Assembly: GCA_900540455.1 (NCBI GenBank)
Contig: UQGD01000024.1
Location: 1-33,426, forward strand
Length of the DNA: 33,426 nucleotides
Reading direction: 5' to 3'
DNA from: an uncultured Faecalibacterium sp.
GTDB lineage: Bacteria; Bacillota; Clostridia; Oscillospirales; Ruminococcaceae
The position numbers and the translations under genes were made by a program. Position 1 is the first letter of the stretch. Every line of letters starts with the position of its first letter. Below are positions 7,739 through 16,247 of the stretch, piece after piece. The notes beneath the pieces were generated by a model. The model made no database searches. It saw only the letters and a program-made list of their open reading frames with translations, and was not told the origin of the DNA.

Positions 7739-9391
7739 TCATTTGCTGTTGATGGCGCTGACCAGGGCACGGATGCCGGCCACGATGATGTCGGTGTGGG
7801 AGCCTGCGCCCCAGCTGGCGGTACCATCCCCCCAGGTAAGCCCCACATAGGAGGCAGCGCGGGAGGTGGAACCCTGGTCCAGGCTGTGCTCGGCGTAGCT
7901 TTCCAGATGGAAGTCCAGGCCGGTGGCACTCTGGATGGCGTTGGCTACAGCGTCCAGACGTCCGTTGCCCACCGCAGTGACCTGCTTGCGCTGTCCGTTC
8001 AGGCACAGGGTGACGTCGGCGGTGATGCCGTTGACCTGGGCGAAGTGGGCCTCTGCTACGTCCAGCGGGGTGGTCTTGTTGAGGTAGGAGGTTTCAAAGA
8101 TATCCAGCACCTCCGCAGCGCTGAGCTCCTTGTGGCGGCGGTCGGACACGCCCTTGACCTTGTAGCCCAGCGCCTCCCGCATTTTGGGGGGCAGGTTATA
8201 GCCATAGTTCTGCTCCAGCACGAAGCCGATGCCGCCTTTGCCGGACTGGCTGTTGATGCGGATCACGTCTGCATCATAGGTGCGGCCGATGTCGTGGGGG
8301 TCGATGGGGATATAGGGGCAGGTCCAGCGGTGTTCGCCCTGGGCTTTGCGGTAGGCCATGCCCTTGGCGATGGCGTCCTGGTGGCTGCCGGAGAAGGCGG
8401 CAAATACCAGCTGCCCGGCATAGGGGGTGCGCTCATAGATATGCATCCGGGTCACCCGCTCGTACACCTGGCAGATGCCGGGCATATCCGAAAAATCCAG
8501 CCGGGGGTCTACCCCATGGCTGTACAGGTTCATGGCCAGGGTCACGGCATCCACGTTGCCGGTGCGCTCGCCGTTGCCAAACAGGCAGCACTCTACCCGC
8601 TGGGCACCTGCCAGCACAGCCAGCTCGGCACAGGCGACGCCGGTGCCCCGGTCGTTGTGGGGGTGGGTAGAGAGGATGACGCTGTCCCGGAAGTGCAGCT
8701 GGCGGGAGCAATACTCCACCTGGCTGGCGTAGACGTGGGGCATGCTCATCTCCACAGTGACCGGCAGGTTGATGATCATGGGGCGGTCTGGGGTGGGCTG
8801 CATCACGTCCAGTACGGCATTGCAGACCTCGACGGCATAGTCCACCTCGGTGCCGGTAAAGCTCTCCGGGCTGTACTCGAACAGGAAGTTGCCCTCGTAC
8901 TCCTGGCTGAGCTGCCGCACCAGCTTTGCGCCGTCCACAGCGATCTGCTGGATCTCGGCTTTGGATTTATGGAACACCTGTTCCCGCTGAGCCGAGGAGG
9001 TGGAGTTATAGAAATGGATCACCGCCCGGGGGGCGCCCTTTACCGCCTCAAAGGTGCGGCGGATGATATGGTCCCGGCACTGGGTCAGCACCTGCACTGT
9101 GACATCGGCGGGGATGCGGTCCTGTTCGATCAAGGTGCGCAGAAACTCATACTCGGTCTCGCTTGCGGCGGGGAAGCCTACTTCGATCTCCTTAAAACCG
9201 ATCTTTACGAGCAGGTCAAAAAACTCCAGCTTCTCTTCCAGGCTCATGGGGACGATCAGCGCTTGGTTGCCGTCCCGCAGATCCACGCTGCAAAAGGCGG
9301 GGGCGGTCTCGATATGGTCTTTTTTCACCCAGCTGTCGTAGCCGGCGGGAGCCGGGTAATAACCCGGTGCGTACTTGGTGGCGTCCATCAT
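7739..9391 (-). CDS. leuA: 2-Isopropylmalate synthase (LeuA2-like)
   Basis: LeuA condenses acetyl-CoA with 2-oxoisovalerate, the committed step of leucine synthesis. From 9391 the protein has 550 residues, the longer form resembling actinobacterial and yeast enzymes. The metal-binding SVDLRDGNQ is at about residues 35-43, and STHPHNDRGTG carries the metal-ligand histidines. Residues from about 430 form the LeuA regulatory domain, whose family role is leucine feedback, with GQRKQVTAVGNGRLDAV and the terminal GIRALVSAINSK. AAGGAG lies 7 bases before the ATG at 9391; a second ATG at 9388 is equally in frame. Upstream codons run into the T-box terminator, so the start is set there. First gene of leuACDB. 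Confidence 0.94.
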   Translation of the reverse strand: MMDATKYAPGYYPAPAGYDSWVKKDHIETAPAFCSVDLRDGNQALIVPMSLEEKLEFFDLLVKIGFKEIEVGFPAASETEYEFLRTLIEQDRIPADVTVQVLTQCRDHIIRRTFEAVKGAPRAVIHFYNSTSSAQREQVFHKSKAEIQQIAVDGAKLVRQLSQEYEGNFLFEYSPESFTGTEVDYAVEVCNAVLDVMQPTPDRPMIINLPVTVEMSMPHVYASQVEYCSRQLHFRDSVILSTHPHNDRGTGVACAELAVLAGAQRVECCLFGNGERTGNVDAVTLAMNLYSHGVDPRLDFSDMPGICQVYERVTRMHIYERTPYAGQLVFAAFSGSHQDAIAKGMAYRKAQGEHRWTCPYIPIDPHDIGRTYDADVIRINSQSGKGGIGFVLEQNYGYNLPPKMREALGYKVKGVSDRRHKELSAAEVLDIFETSYLNKTTPLDVAEAHFAQVNGITADVTLCLNGQRKQVTAVGNGRLDAVANAIQSATGLDFHLESYAEHSLDQGSTSRAASYVGLTWGDGTASWGAGSHTDIIVAGIRALVSAINSK

Positions 9392-9425
9392 TTCTGGTCT
9401 CCTTTTCCCCGGTGTGTTGGCAAAC

Positions 9426-9757
9426 AAAAAGCTCCCGTCTCTCAAAGGAAGGTTCATCCTTTGAGAGACGGGAGCCATCAAATAGCGTATAAAAGGCAGC
9501 CCGCGGTACCACTCTCGTTGCTGCACGGTATTGGTGCAGCCCCTCAGCACGATCGGCCGCTTGCACGGCGAATCGCTGCCCGGGTAACGGTGGGCTTCCG
9601 TCCAGGCTTACTAAGGCGTATGCCGGTTGAGTCTGGCTGCTCAGGGGCCAGTAGACGGGACCATCCGCACTGCCTTGCACCATCCGGCAGCTCTCTGTAC
9701 GCAGACCATGACCCGGTTTTTCCCCTTCGTTGCATTTGGTCAAAATGTTTTGGAAGT
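9426..9757 (-). promoter_or_regulatory. T-box leader of leuACDB, probably leucine-specific
   Basis: The minus strand carries the conserved T-box motif (GAGTGGTACCGCGGG, complement of about 9501-9515) that contacts the uncharged tRNA CCA end. It is followed by a 19-bp terminator stem (9431-9449 with 9457-9475) and TTTTT at 9430-9426. CCCGTCTCTC of the terminator can instead pair with the GAGAG...CGGG of the T-box to form the antiterminator. Upstream, AGGGG/CCCCT and CGGG/CCCG can form the lower Stem I. The unpaired stretch between their 3' strands contains CTG at 9651-9649, a leucine codon placed as a specifier would be. Uncharged tRNA-Leu should favour readthrough into leuA. The specifier assignment was made by eye. 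Confidence 0.9.
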
Positions 9758-9763
9758 GGGTTC

Positions 9764-9792
9764 AGTTTAGCATAGCCTTTTGCGCAAGTCAA
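9764..9792 (-). promoter_or_regulatory. leuACDB promoter
   Basis: Minus-strand TTGACT (9792-9787) and TAAACT (9769-9764) are spaced by 17 bases. The predicted start near 9757 gives a leader of about 365 bases to leuA, enough for the whole T-box. Confidence 0.8.
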
Positions 9793-9912
9793 GAGATTTG
9801 CAGGGGCTGAAAACATGAAAGATGTGCAGATGAAAAGCTATAAAATACAATAAATTTCAAAAGGCGGCGGTGGGGCGTCCGGCATAAAAGAGCGGTCGGC
9901 ACCCTATGGATG

Positions 9913-9957
9913 CAAACTGCCCCCGCTGTGCTTGCGGTACACAGCGGGGGCAATTTG
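9913..9957. terminator. Long GC-rich inverted repeat downstream of the ABC permease gene
   Basis: CAAACTGCCCCCGCTGTG (9913-9930) and CACAGCGGGGGCAATTTG (9940-9957) form an 18-bp stem with one mismatch and a 9-base loop. On the plus strand ATTTGTTTG trails the core stem; on the minus strand AGTTTG does. It is probably a terminator for the minus-strand ABC operon, although the U-tract is weak. Between it and the permease stop (9958-10097) I see no gene, only a possible -10 box on the minus strand. Confidence 0.55.
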
Positions 9958-10097
9958 TTTGCGGTATTTGGTTTGGTGTAGGAGGAATCATGTGCAGGGG
10001 TGCGGTTGCGGCCCCGCGTCCCTGTGCCATTATAGTATCACGAAAATTCTGCGAAATTATGCTCTTTCTATGAAGCTTTTGTGAATTGCCGCAGGGG

Positions 10098-13000
10098 TCA
10101 TTCCGGTGCTTTCATGCTTTCTACCATGCTGATGCGCTTGACCTGCAGCCGCATGAAGAAGCATACCCCAAAGGTGAACAGCATGGTCAAAGCCACACTA
10201 TACACAAAGCTGAGGGGCGAGATGGAGCGGATGAACATCATCCGGTCCATCTCCACCGTGCGCACGATGAACTGATGCAGCGGGGTGCCCAACAAAAGAC
10301 CCACGGCAGCGCCGATCAGGCTCAGCAGTTCGATCTCCCGGAAGATGTAGCGGTAGACCTCCTTGTCGTAGAAGCCCAGCACCTTGATGGTGGCCAGCTC
10401 CTTTTTGCGCTCGGCCAGGTTGACGCTGATCAGGTTGTACAGCACCACGGCTGCAAGGGCAGCGGCGCAGAAGATGATCAGGATGACCACATAGTTCAGG
10501 CTGGTGACCATGTTGTTGAACATACGGGTCAGATCCTCGGTAAAGGATACGCTGCTGACGTAGTTGCAGCTCAGCAGCTGGGCCCGCAGGGCGTCCTCCT
10601 GGTCCGAATCGGCGCAGTTGGTCTGACCGAATACGGTGTTCCACTCCGGCTGCTCGCCCAGCAGGGTCTCCAGGCTCTGCTGCGACAGGTATAGCCGGGG
10701 GAAGATATAGTCCTCGGCGATGCCGGTAAGCACCAGATCCACCCGTCCGCCGGAGGGACTGTCCACGGTCAGGGTGTCCCCCACGGACAGCTTGAGCATC
10801 TCAGCGTTCTTTTCGGTAAGGATGACGCTGTCGGCCTCAAAGGGCAGGCCCTCGCCGCTCTTGCGGTCCCGGAAGGTGAAATACCGGGTCATCTGGCTGG
10901 GGTCCTGCGCACCCACCACAGTGGCGGTGACGGTCTCATCTACCTGGCTGCTGCGCAGAGTTACGTTGTGGGTGTAGAAAGCGCCCCAGCTCTCCACGGC
11001 GTCGCTGGTCTCCAGCTTATCCGCCAGCCCGTTCTCCAGCTCCAGTGCCTGGCTGCTGTTCAAAGAGACGGTAAGGTCGGTGTGGGTCAGCTGGGTGGAC
11101 TGTTTGGCCACCATGGGCAGGATGGAGTCCTGGATGCCGAAGCCGATCAGCAGCAGGGCGGTGCAGCCTGCCACGCCCAGCACGGTCATGAAGAAGCGCT
11201 TTTTGTACCGGAACAGGTTGCGGGCGGTGGTCTTTTGGGAGAAGCTCATCCGCTTCCACAGCGGGGTGATGCGCTCCAGCAGGATGCGCTTGCCGGCCAC
11301 CGGGGCACGGGGCAGCAGCAGCGCAGCGGATTTTTCCCGCAGGCTGGCCCGGCAGGCTTCCAGCGTGGCCAGACCGATGATGGCGGTGCTGACCAGGACC
11401 GAAATGGCAGCAAGGCCGGGGTAGAACCGCAGGTGGAAGGTGGGCAGCTGGAACAGCATCTTGTAGGCTTCCCACAAAATAGAGGGGAACACGATGAAGC
11501 CCAGCACCATGCCCACGGCACTGCCCAGCAGGCTGGCAGCAGCGCCATAGAACAGGTACTTGGAGGAGATGCTGGCGCTGGAGTAACCCAGTGCTTTCAG
11601 GGTGCCCAGCTGCAGGCGGTTCTCGTCCACCATACGGGTCATGGTGGTGGTAGCCACCAGAGCCGCTACCAGGAAGAAGAAGATGGGGAACACCCGGGCG
11701 ATGGCTTCCATGCGGTCCGCATACTGCGCAAAGGTGACAAAGCTCACCGTGCTGTTGCGGTCCAGCACATACCACTCGCCGGATTCGATCTCGCTGATCT
11801 GTTCCTCTGCATCGTGGATCTGCTGCAAGCCCTCGGCCAGCTGGCGTTCGGCATCGGCTTTTTGGGTCAGGTATTCGGTGCGGCCATCCTCCAGCTGCTG
11901 CTGACCGGTGCGGTACTCGCCCCAGCCGGAGTCCAGTTTGCTGCGGGCATCGGCCAGCTGGCTCTCGGCAGCATCAAAGGCGGCGTAGGCGGTGGCGGCG
12001 CCGGTGCTCAGATCCAGCTGACCGCTCATCAGCGCCAGTTTCATCTGACGCAGGGCGGCTTTGGCCTCGGTGACCAGCGCTGTGTTGGAAAGATTGGGCG
12101 AAGAGATCAGCCCCTGGGCAAACATCTGGCGTTTGCCCTCGTCCAGCTGCTGCTGGTAGCCTTGCAGCTGGTTATAGATGTTATCGTAGGCGCTTTGGGC
12201 TTTAGCCAGCATATCCCGCAGCTCGGTGTACTCCTCGTCGTCCGGCTCGGCTTCTTCCAGAGCGTGACGGGCGTTGTTCAGGGCGACCTCGGCATAATCC
12301 AGCAGCGGGTCAGCGACCTGCTTGAGATTGACCAGCATTTCGATCTGCGCCAGCTGATCCTCAAATTGCAGCATCTGTTCCTGGCCGGAGAGCAGCTGGT
12401 CTGCACCGCCGGTCATGGTCTGGGGCAAAGACGCCTTTTGCGCTTCCAGCTGGGCTTTGCCAGCAGAGTACTCCTGTTCGCCCTGGTTCAGCTGGGCAAG
12501 GGCTGCATCCAGCTTCTGCTGGGCGTCTGCAAGCTCTTGCTCGGCCTTATCGAATTCGGACTGTGCCTGCGCCTTCTTTTCCTCATAGGTGGCCTTGGCA
12601 TCTGCCAGCTGGTGCTGGGCATCCTCGATCAGCTGGGTGCGGCGCACCTGGCATTGTCCGGCGCTGATCCCGCTGATCCGGTCGGCCACGGTGTCCATGG
12701 CATCCTGGTATTCATCGGAGTAAGCGCTCAGCCCCTGCACCCCGGCGACCTTGATATAGCAGGCGGTATAATAATCAGTTGTAAAATTGCCCTCCGGCAC
12801 AAAGACGATCTGGTCCAGCGTGCCATCCCCGGCGGTGCTGGTCTCGGGGTTATTGGAGATGTACTGGGGGTCCTGCACAGCGCCCACCACGGTGAACTCG
12901 GTGCGGCCGAGGCCCGAATCCTCCGGCAGATGCAGCACAGTACCCTCCGGGATGGGGGTGCCGTAGCCAATGGTGTGGACCACACACTCATTGGGGGCAG

Positions 13001-13415
13001 CGGGCATCCGTCCGGACAGCAGTACCAGACGGTTCAGGTTGGCAGGGTCCTGGGATACGGGGTCGGCGGGCAGCTGCTGCATCCGCACCACCGACAGCTC
13101 TTCGTCCCCGTTCCAGCGGGCTTCCAGGTCTGTAAACTGCACCGGCATCACAGCCTGTACGCCCTCAACACCGGCAATGGCGTCGATGTCTGCCTGGGAC
13201 AAGCCCAGGGTGGAAAGCACCCGCAGGTCAAAGACGTTCTGCCGGGCAAAGTATTCATCTCCGGCCAGCCGCATACTTGGGGCAAAGCTCACCAGGCCGG
13301 TCAGCATCATGACCCCCAGCAGCACGATGCCAAACAGGGAGATGAAGCGGCTGAGATTGCTTTTGAGATCCCGCAGGATATTTTTGCGATAACTTTTTGT
13401 CACGATGCTCACCAC
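10098..13415 (-). CDS. FtsX/MacB-like ABC transporter permease with large coiled-coil domain
   Basis: This 1105-residue membrane protein starts with a cytoplasmic tail and one membrane segment (FISLFGIVLLGVMMLTGLV, about residues 27-45). An extracytoplasmic MacB-type domain runs to about 250. A long heptad-rich coiled coil (LADAKATYEEKKAQAQSEF and following, about 265-550) comes next. Two FtsX blocks of membrane segments follow, at about 575-700 and the C-terminus, each with a regulatory-looking EN/ER-L-GT/AT-LKALGY or IKVLGF motif. This is the layout of large clostridial export or mechanotransmission permeases. The start is GTG at 13415, overlapping the end of the ATPase gene by 7 bases; GTG at 13412 is an alternative. 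Substrate unknown; peptide or lipid export is possible but unproven. Confidence 0.9.
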   Translation of the reverse strand: MVSIVTKSYRKNILRDLKSNLSRFISLFGIVLLGVMMLTGLVSFAPSMRLAGDEYFARQNVFDLRVLSTLGLSQADIDAIAGVEGVQAVMPVQFTDLEARWNGDEELSVVRMQQLPADPVSQDPANLNRLVLLSGRMPAAPNECVVHTIGYGTPIPEGTVLHLPEDSGLGRTEFTVVGAVQDPQYISNNPETSTAGDGTLDQIVFVPEGNFTTDYYTACYIKVAGVQGLSAYSDEYQDAMDTVADRISGISAGQCQVRRTQLIEDAQHQLADAKATYEEKKAQAQSEFDKAEQELADAQQKLDAALAQLNQGEQEYSAGKAQLEAQKASLPQTMTGGADQLLSGQEQMLQFEDQLAQIEMLVNLKQVADPLLDYAEVALNNARHALEEAEPDDEEYTELRDMLAKAQSAYDNIYNQLQGYQQQLDEGKRQMFAQGLISSPNLSNTALVTEAKAALRQMKLALMSGQLDLSTGAATAYAAFDAAESQLADARSKLDSGWGEYRTGQQQLEDGRTEYLTQKADAERQLAEGLQQIHDAEEQISEIESGEWYVLDRNSTVSFVTFAQYADRMEAIARVFPIFFFLVAALVATTTMTRMVDENRLQLGTLKALGYSSASISSKYLFYGAAASLLGSAVGMVLGFIVFPSILWEAYKMLFQLPTFHLRFYPGLAAISVLVSTAIIGLATLEACRASLREKSAALLLPRAPVAGKRILLERITPLWKRMSFSQKTTARNLFRYKKRFFMTVLGVAGCTALLLIGFGIQDSILPMVAKQSTQLTHTDLTVSLNSSQALELENGLADKLETSDAVESWGAFYTHNVTLRSSQVDETVTATVVGAQDPSQMTRYFTFRDRKSGEGLPFEADSVILTEKNAEMLKLSVGDTLTVDSPSGGRVDLVLTGIAEDYIFPRLYLSQQSLETLLGEQPEWNTVFGQTNCADSDQEDALRAQLLSCNYVSSVSFTEDLTRMFNNMVTSLNYVVILIIFCAAALAAVVLYNLISVNLAERKKELATIKVLGFYDKEVYRYIFREIELLSLIGAAVGLLLGTPLHQFIVRTVEMDRMMFIRSISPLSFVYSVALTMLFTFGVCFFMRLQVKRISMVESMKAPE

Positions 13416-14113
13416 TCGATCTGTTCTACCGGGACGGGGTGCTTGTTGACCTCATTGGAGAGGATCTGGCCGCTGCGCACCTGGATGACCCGGTCGGCCA
13501 TGGCAGTCAGGGCCGAGTTGTGGGTGATGACGATCACGGTCTGGCCGGTGGTGCGGCAGGTGTTCTGCAAAAGGGCCAGCACCGATTTGCCGGTCTTGTA
13601 GTCCAGCGCACCGGTGGGCTCGTCGCACAGCAGGAGCTTGGGGTTTTTGGCCAGGGCACGGGCGATGGCCACCCGCTGCTGCTCGCCGCCGGACAACTGT
13701 GCGGGGAAGTTGTTCAGCCGCTCCCCCAGGCCAACGCTGCGCAGGGTCTCGGCGGGGTCCAGCGGGTCGCGGCAGATCTCGCTGGCCAGCTCCACATTTT
13801 CCAGGGCGGTGAGGTTCTGCACCAGGTTGTAGAACTGGAACACGAACCCGACGTCATACCGGCGGTAGGTGGTCAGCTCCTTGTCCGTAAAACGGCTGAT
13901 GTTCCGTCCGTCCAGCCAGACGCTGCCCTCATCACAGCTGTCCATGCCGCCCAGGATGTTCAGCAGGGTGGTCTTGCCGGCGCCGGAAGGGCCGACGATG
14001 ATGCAGAATTCCCCTTTGTCTACATAAAAGTTGAGATGATCGGCAGCGGCGATCTTGACGCTGCCCGTTTGATAATATTTGGAGACCTCTTCAAATTCTA
14101 CAAAGTGCTCCAT
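13409..14113 (-). CDS. MacB/LolD-type ABC transporter ATP-binding protein
   Basis: This 234-residue ATPase powers the adjacent permease. Walker A is GPSGAGKTT at about residues 41-49, the signature is LSGGEQQRVAIARAL near 138, and Walker B is LLLCDEPTGALD. The VGFVFQFYNLVQNLTALENV stretch, with its Q-loop, is typical of the MacB/LolD family. The start at 14113 follows AAGGAGG by 7 bases; in-frame codons upstream look non-coding. The stop overlaps the permease start, implying coupled translation and a 1:1 unit. It is transcribed away from the two-component system on the plus strand. Confidence 0.94.
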   Translation of the reverse strand: MEHFVEFEEVSKYYQTGSVKIAAADHLNFYVDKGEFCIIVGPSGAGKTTLLNILGGMDSCDEGSVWLDGRNISRFTDKELTTYRRYDVGFVFQFYNLVQNLTALENVELASEICRDPLDPAETLRSVGLGERLNNFPAQLSGGEQQRVAIARALAKNPKLLLCDEPTGALDYKTGKSVLALLQNTCRTTGQTVIVITHNSALTAMADRVIQVRSGQILSNEVNKHPVPVEQIEW

Positions 14114-14197
14114 AGTGTCGCCTCCTTGCATGGGGTCGCCTCCGGCGGACCATGCCCCCGGCAAAACCGGGTAATGGGCGGAGAGCGGGATGATAGA

Positions 14198-14292
14198 ATG
14201 GTTTCATACCATACTAACTATAACATAAAATGACAAGGTTTGCAGACGGCAGTAACTGAATTTTCAAAAAATTAACAATGGTTTACAACCGT
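14198..14292. promoter_or_regulatory. Two related ATGGTTT palindrome-like sites in the divergent ABC/kinase intergenic region
   Basis: ATGGTTTCATACCAT (14198-14212) and ATGGTTTACAACCGT (14278-14292) share an ATGGTTT-N-A-N-ACC pattern and start exactly 80 bases apart. The first is a perfect ATGGT/ACCAT inversion and overlaps the ABC promoter -10; the second has one mismatch. They could be operators for a response regulator or local repressor. No gene is seen in 14114-14455. Confidence 0.4.
14208..14236 (-). promoter_or_regulatory. ABC operon promoter
   Basis: Minus-strand TTGTCA (14236-14231) and TATGGT (14213-14208) are spaced by 17 bases. The predicted start near 14201 leaves a leader of roughly 88 bases before the ATPase ATG. 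Confidence 0.6.
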
Positions 14293-14411
14293 GCAATAAA
14301 TAGGGGCGGCGCTTGTGCCCAAAGCAGACGGCGGGGAGAGACTGGGGCGGGGCGAGGGTTGAAAATCAACCGGCGGCGCCAAACTTAGCTGTATTTTTGT
14401 CTTTGTTGTGG

Positions 14412-14417
14412 TATAAT
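14412..14417 (+). promoter_or_regulatory. Extended -10 promoter of the kinase operon
   Basis: A perfect TATAAT preceded by TGG (extended -10) lies 38 bases before the kinase ATG. The -35 position 17 bases upstream reads CTGTAT, which is poor, so the extended element or an activator may compensate. GGGGAG precedes the ATG. Confidence 0.65.
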
Positions 14418-14455
14418 CCTATATTGGGCAATCATATCTGAAAAGGGGAGATGAC

Positions 14456-15529
14456 ATGAAAAGGAGAACAGCGCTGCCGGATTTGCTGCTGTTGTCCGGG
14501 ACGTTGTTTGCAGCCTTTGTGCTGGTGGCGACCATCCAGCGGATCACAGGGCGGTTGGACGGCGTTGCGTCCATGGTGTTTCTGCTGGGGGCTTTTTTGG
14601 TGTCTCTGTACACAGAGGGGTACTTCTGGGGGGTGGCAGCCAGCCTGCTGGGGGTGCTGGCGGTAAACTTTGCGTTCCGTTCCCCCTATCTGGAGCTGAA
14701 CTTTACCGTGCCGGAGAACCTGTTTTCCGGCGTGGTGATGCTGTTTGTTTCGGTGATGACCAGCACACTGACGACCCGGATCAAGCGCCAGGAAGCACTG
14801 CGGGCCGAGACGGAAAAGGAGACCATGCGGGCCAATCTGCTGCGGGCGGTGTCCCATGATCTGCGCACGCCGCTTACCTCCATCTATGGGGCCTGCTCCA
14901 CCGTAATGGAGAGCTACGACTCGCTGGATAAAAGCCAGAAGCTGAAGCTGCTGGGGGAAGCCTGCGCCGATGCGCAATGGCTGAACCAGATGGTAGAAAA
15001 CTTGTTGTCCATTACCCGCATCGGGGGAGAGGGCCCGGCGGTACAGAAAACGCCCACCGTGCTGGAGGAACTGGTGGATACGGTGGTGCTCAAGTTCCGC
15101 AAGCACTGTCCGGGGCAGGCGGTGGAGGTGCAGATCCCGGAGGATTTTATTGTGATCCCTATGGACTCCATGCTGATGGAACAGGTGCTGACCAATCTTT
15201 TGGAAAATGCGGTCTACCATGCAAAGGGGATGACCCGGCTGATCCTGCGGGTCACGGCAGAAGGGGAGAAGGCTGTTTTTGCGGTGGAGGACGATGGCTG
15301 CGGTATCCCCAAAGACAAGCTGCGGAACCTGTTTACCGGCACAGCTGCCAGCAGCTCCGCCGACAGCAGCCGCCACGGCATGGGCATTGGTCTGTCGCTG
15401 TGCGCCGCTATCGTCAAAGCCCATGGCGGCGAGATCTGGGCCGAGAGCAAGCCCGGGCAGGGGACGAAGATCTGCTTCTGGCTTTTGACCGACATCAATC
15501 AAACAGAGGAAGTGCAAGATGAGCAATAA
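14456..15529 (+). CDS. KdpD-like sensor histidine kinase lacking the N-terminal KdpD domain
   Basis: The 357-residue protein has an N-terminal group of hydrophobic segments (about residues 8-105) resembling the DUF4118 membrane part of KdpD. A kinase core follows: H-box RAVSHDLRTPLTS with the phosphorylated His at about 134, N-box NLLENAVYHA, G1 EDDGCGIP and G2 HGMGIGLSL. Full KdpD proteins carry a long cytosolic KdpD/USP part before this, absent here. The gene ends 11 bases inside the response regulator gene. It probably senses ion, envelope or substrate stress and phosphorylates the next gene's product. Since kdpFABC is not nearby and a different permease is coupled to it, a potassium role should not be assumed. 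Confidence 0.88.
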   Translation: MKRRTALPDLLLLSGTLFAAFVLVATIQRITGRLDGVASMVFLLGAFLVSLYTEGYFWGVAASLLGVLAVNFAFRSPYLELNFTVPENLFSGVVMLFVSVMTSTLTTRIKRQEALRAETEKETMRANLLRAVSHDLRTPLTSIYGACSTVMESYDSLDKSQKLKLLGEACADAQWLNQMVENLLSITRIGGEGPAVQKTPTVLEELVDTVVLKFRKHCPGQAVEVQIPEDFIVIPMDSMLMEQVLTNLLENAVYHAKGMTRLILRVTAEGEKAVFAVEDDGCGIPKDKLRNLFTGTAASSSADSSRHGMGIGLSLCAAIVKAHGGEIWAESKPGQGTKICFWLLTDINQTEEVQDEQ

Positions 15530-16247
15530 CAAGTTCAAGATCCTGGTGGTGGAGGACGAAAGCAACATCAGCAGCTTTATCGAGACGCTGCTGGAGACCA
15601 GCGGTTACCATGCGCTGGTGGCTCATACCTGCGCCATGGGGCTGACCCTGTTTGCCTCCCACACGCCGGATCTGGTGATCCTGGACCTGGGACTGCCGGA
15701 TCGGGATGGACAGGAGATGATCCGTCAGGTGCGCAAAAAGACCCTGACACCCATCATCGTGCTGTCTGCCCGCACTACCGAGCAGGATAAGATCCAGGCG
15801 CTGGATCTGGGAGCCAACGATTACATTACCAAACCCTTTGGCACCGGGGAGCTGATGGCCCGGGTCCGGGCGGCGCTGCGCAGCGGCCACAGAGGCTGGG
15901 GAACGGCACCGGGGGGCGTGTTCCGCGCCCAAGGACTGGAGATCAACCACGAGCGGCGCAAGGTATTTGTGGACGGGCAGGAGATCAAACTGACCCAGAC
16001 AGAGTACAACATTGTTTCCTTTTTGTCCGAACATGCAGGCCGGGTGATGACCTATGCCGCCATTGTTCGGGCTATCTGGGGCGATATGGACTGCGGCAGC
16101 ACCAAAAAGCTGCAGGTCAATATGGCCAATATCCGTAAAAAGCTGGGCAGTCGGCCCGGCAGCAACACGTACATCTTAAATGAACTGGGGGTCGGCTACC
16201 GCATGGTGGACGAGGACCCCGGCACAGAAGAACAGGAGACGACATGA
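15519..16247 (+). CDS. KdpE-like OmpR-family response regulator
   Basis: The 242-residue protein has a receiver domain (acidic pair VVEDES at 10-15, phosphoacceptor in VILDLGLPDRDG at about D56, LSARTTEQDKIQALDLGANDY, and KPF). A winged-helix DNA-binding domain follows (EIKLTQTEYNIVSFLSEHAG to LGVGYRM). The sequence is closest in feel to KdpE. Its start overlaps the kinase gene by 11 bases, and its stop overlaps the next ATG by 4 (ATGA), so all three genes form one tightly coupled unit. It probably controls this operon or the permease output. Confidence 0.92.
   Translation: MSNNKFKILVVEDESNISSFIETLLETSGYHALVAHTCAMGLTLFASHTPDLVILDLGLPDRDGQEMIRQVRKKTLTPIIVLSARTTEQDKIQALDLGANDYITKPFGTGELMARVRAALRSGHRGWGTAPGGVFRAQGLEINHERRKVFVDGQEIKLTQTEYNIVSFLSEHAGRVMTYAAIVRAIWGDMDCGSTKKLQVNMANIRKKLGSRPGSNTYILNELGVGYRMVDEDPGTEEQETT

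Noticed and set aside
5090..9775. Open frame of 1561 codons on the plus strand
   Set aside because: It lies antisense to leuB, leuD, leuC and leuA, whose products are clearly recognised. The long frame results from high-GC third-position bias; its protein is rich in G, A, H and D without family motifs, and it runs through the T-box.
9990..10073. 27-residue plus-strand frame with GGAGG in front (MCRGAVAAPRP start)
   Set aside because: No promoter or partner gene follows on that strand, and the GGAGG is better explained as the complement of a CCUCC stretch in a possible minus-strand RNA. Cannot be fully excluded.
10968..13601. Open frame of 877 codons on the plus strand
   Set aside because: Antisense shadow of the ABC permease gene; its low-complexity Q/G/L-rich sequence mirrors the coiled coil.
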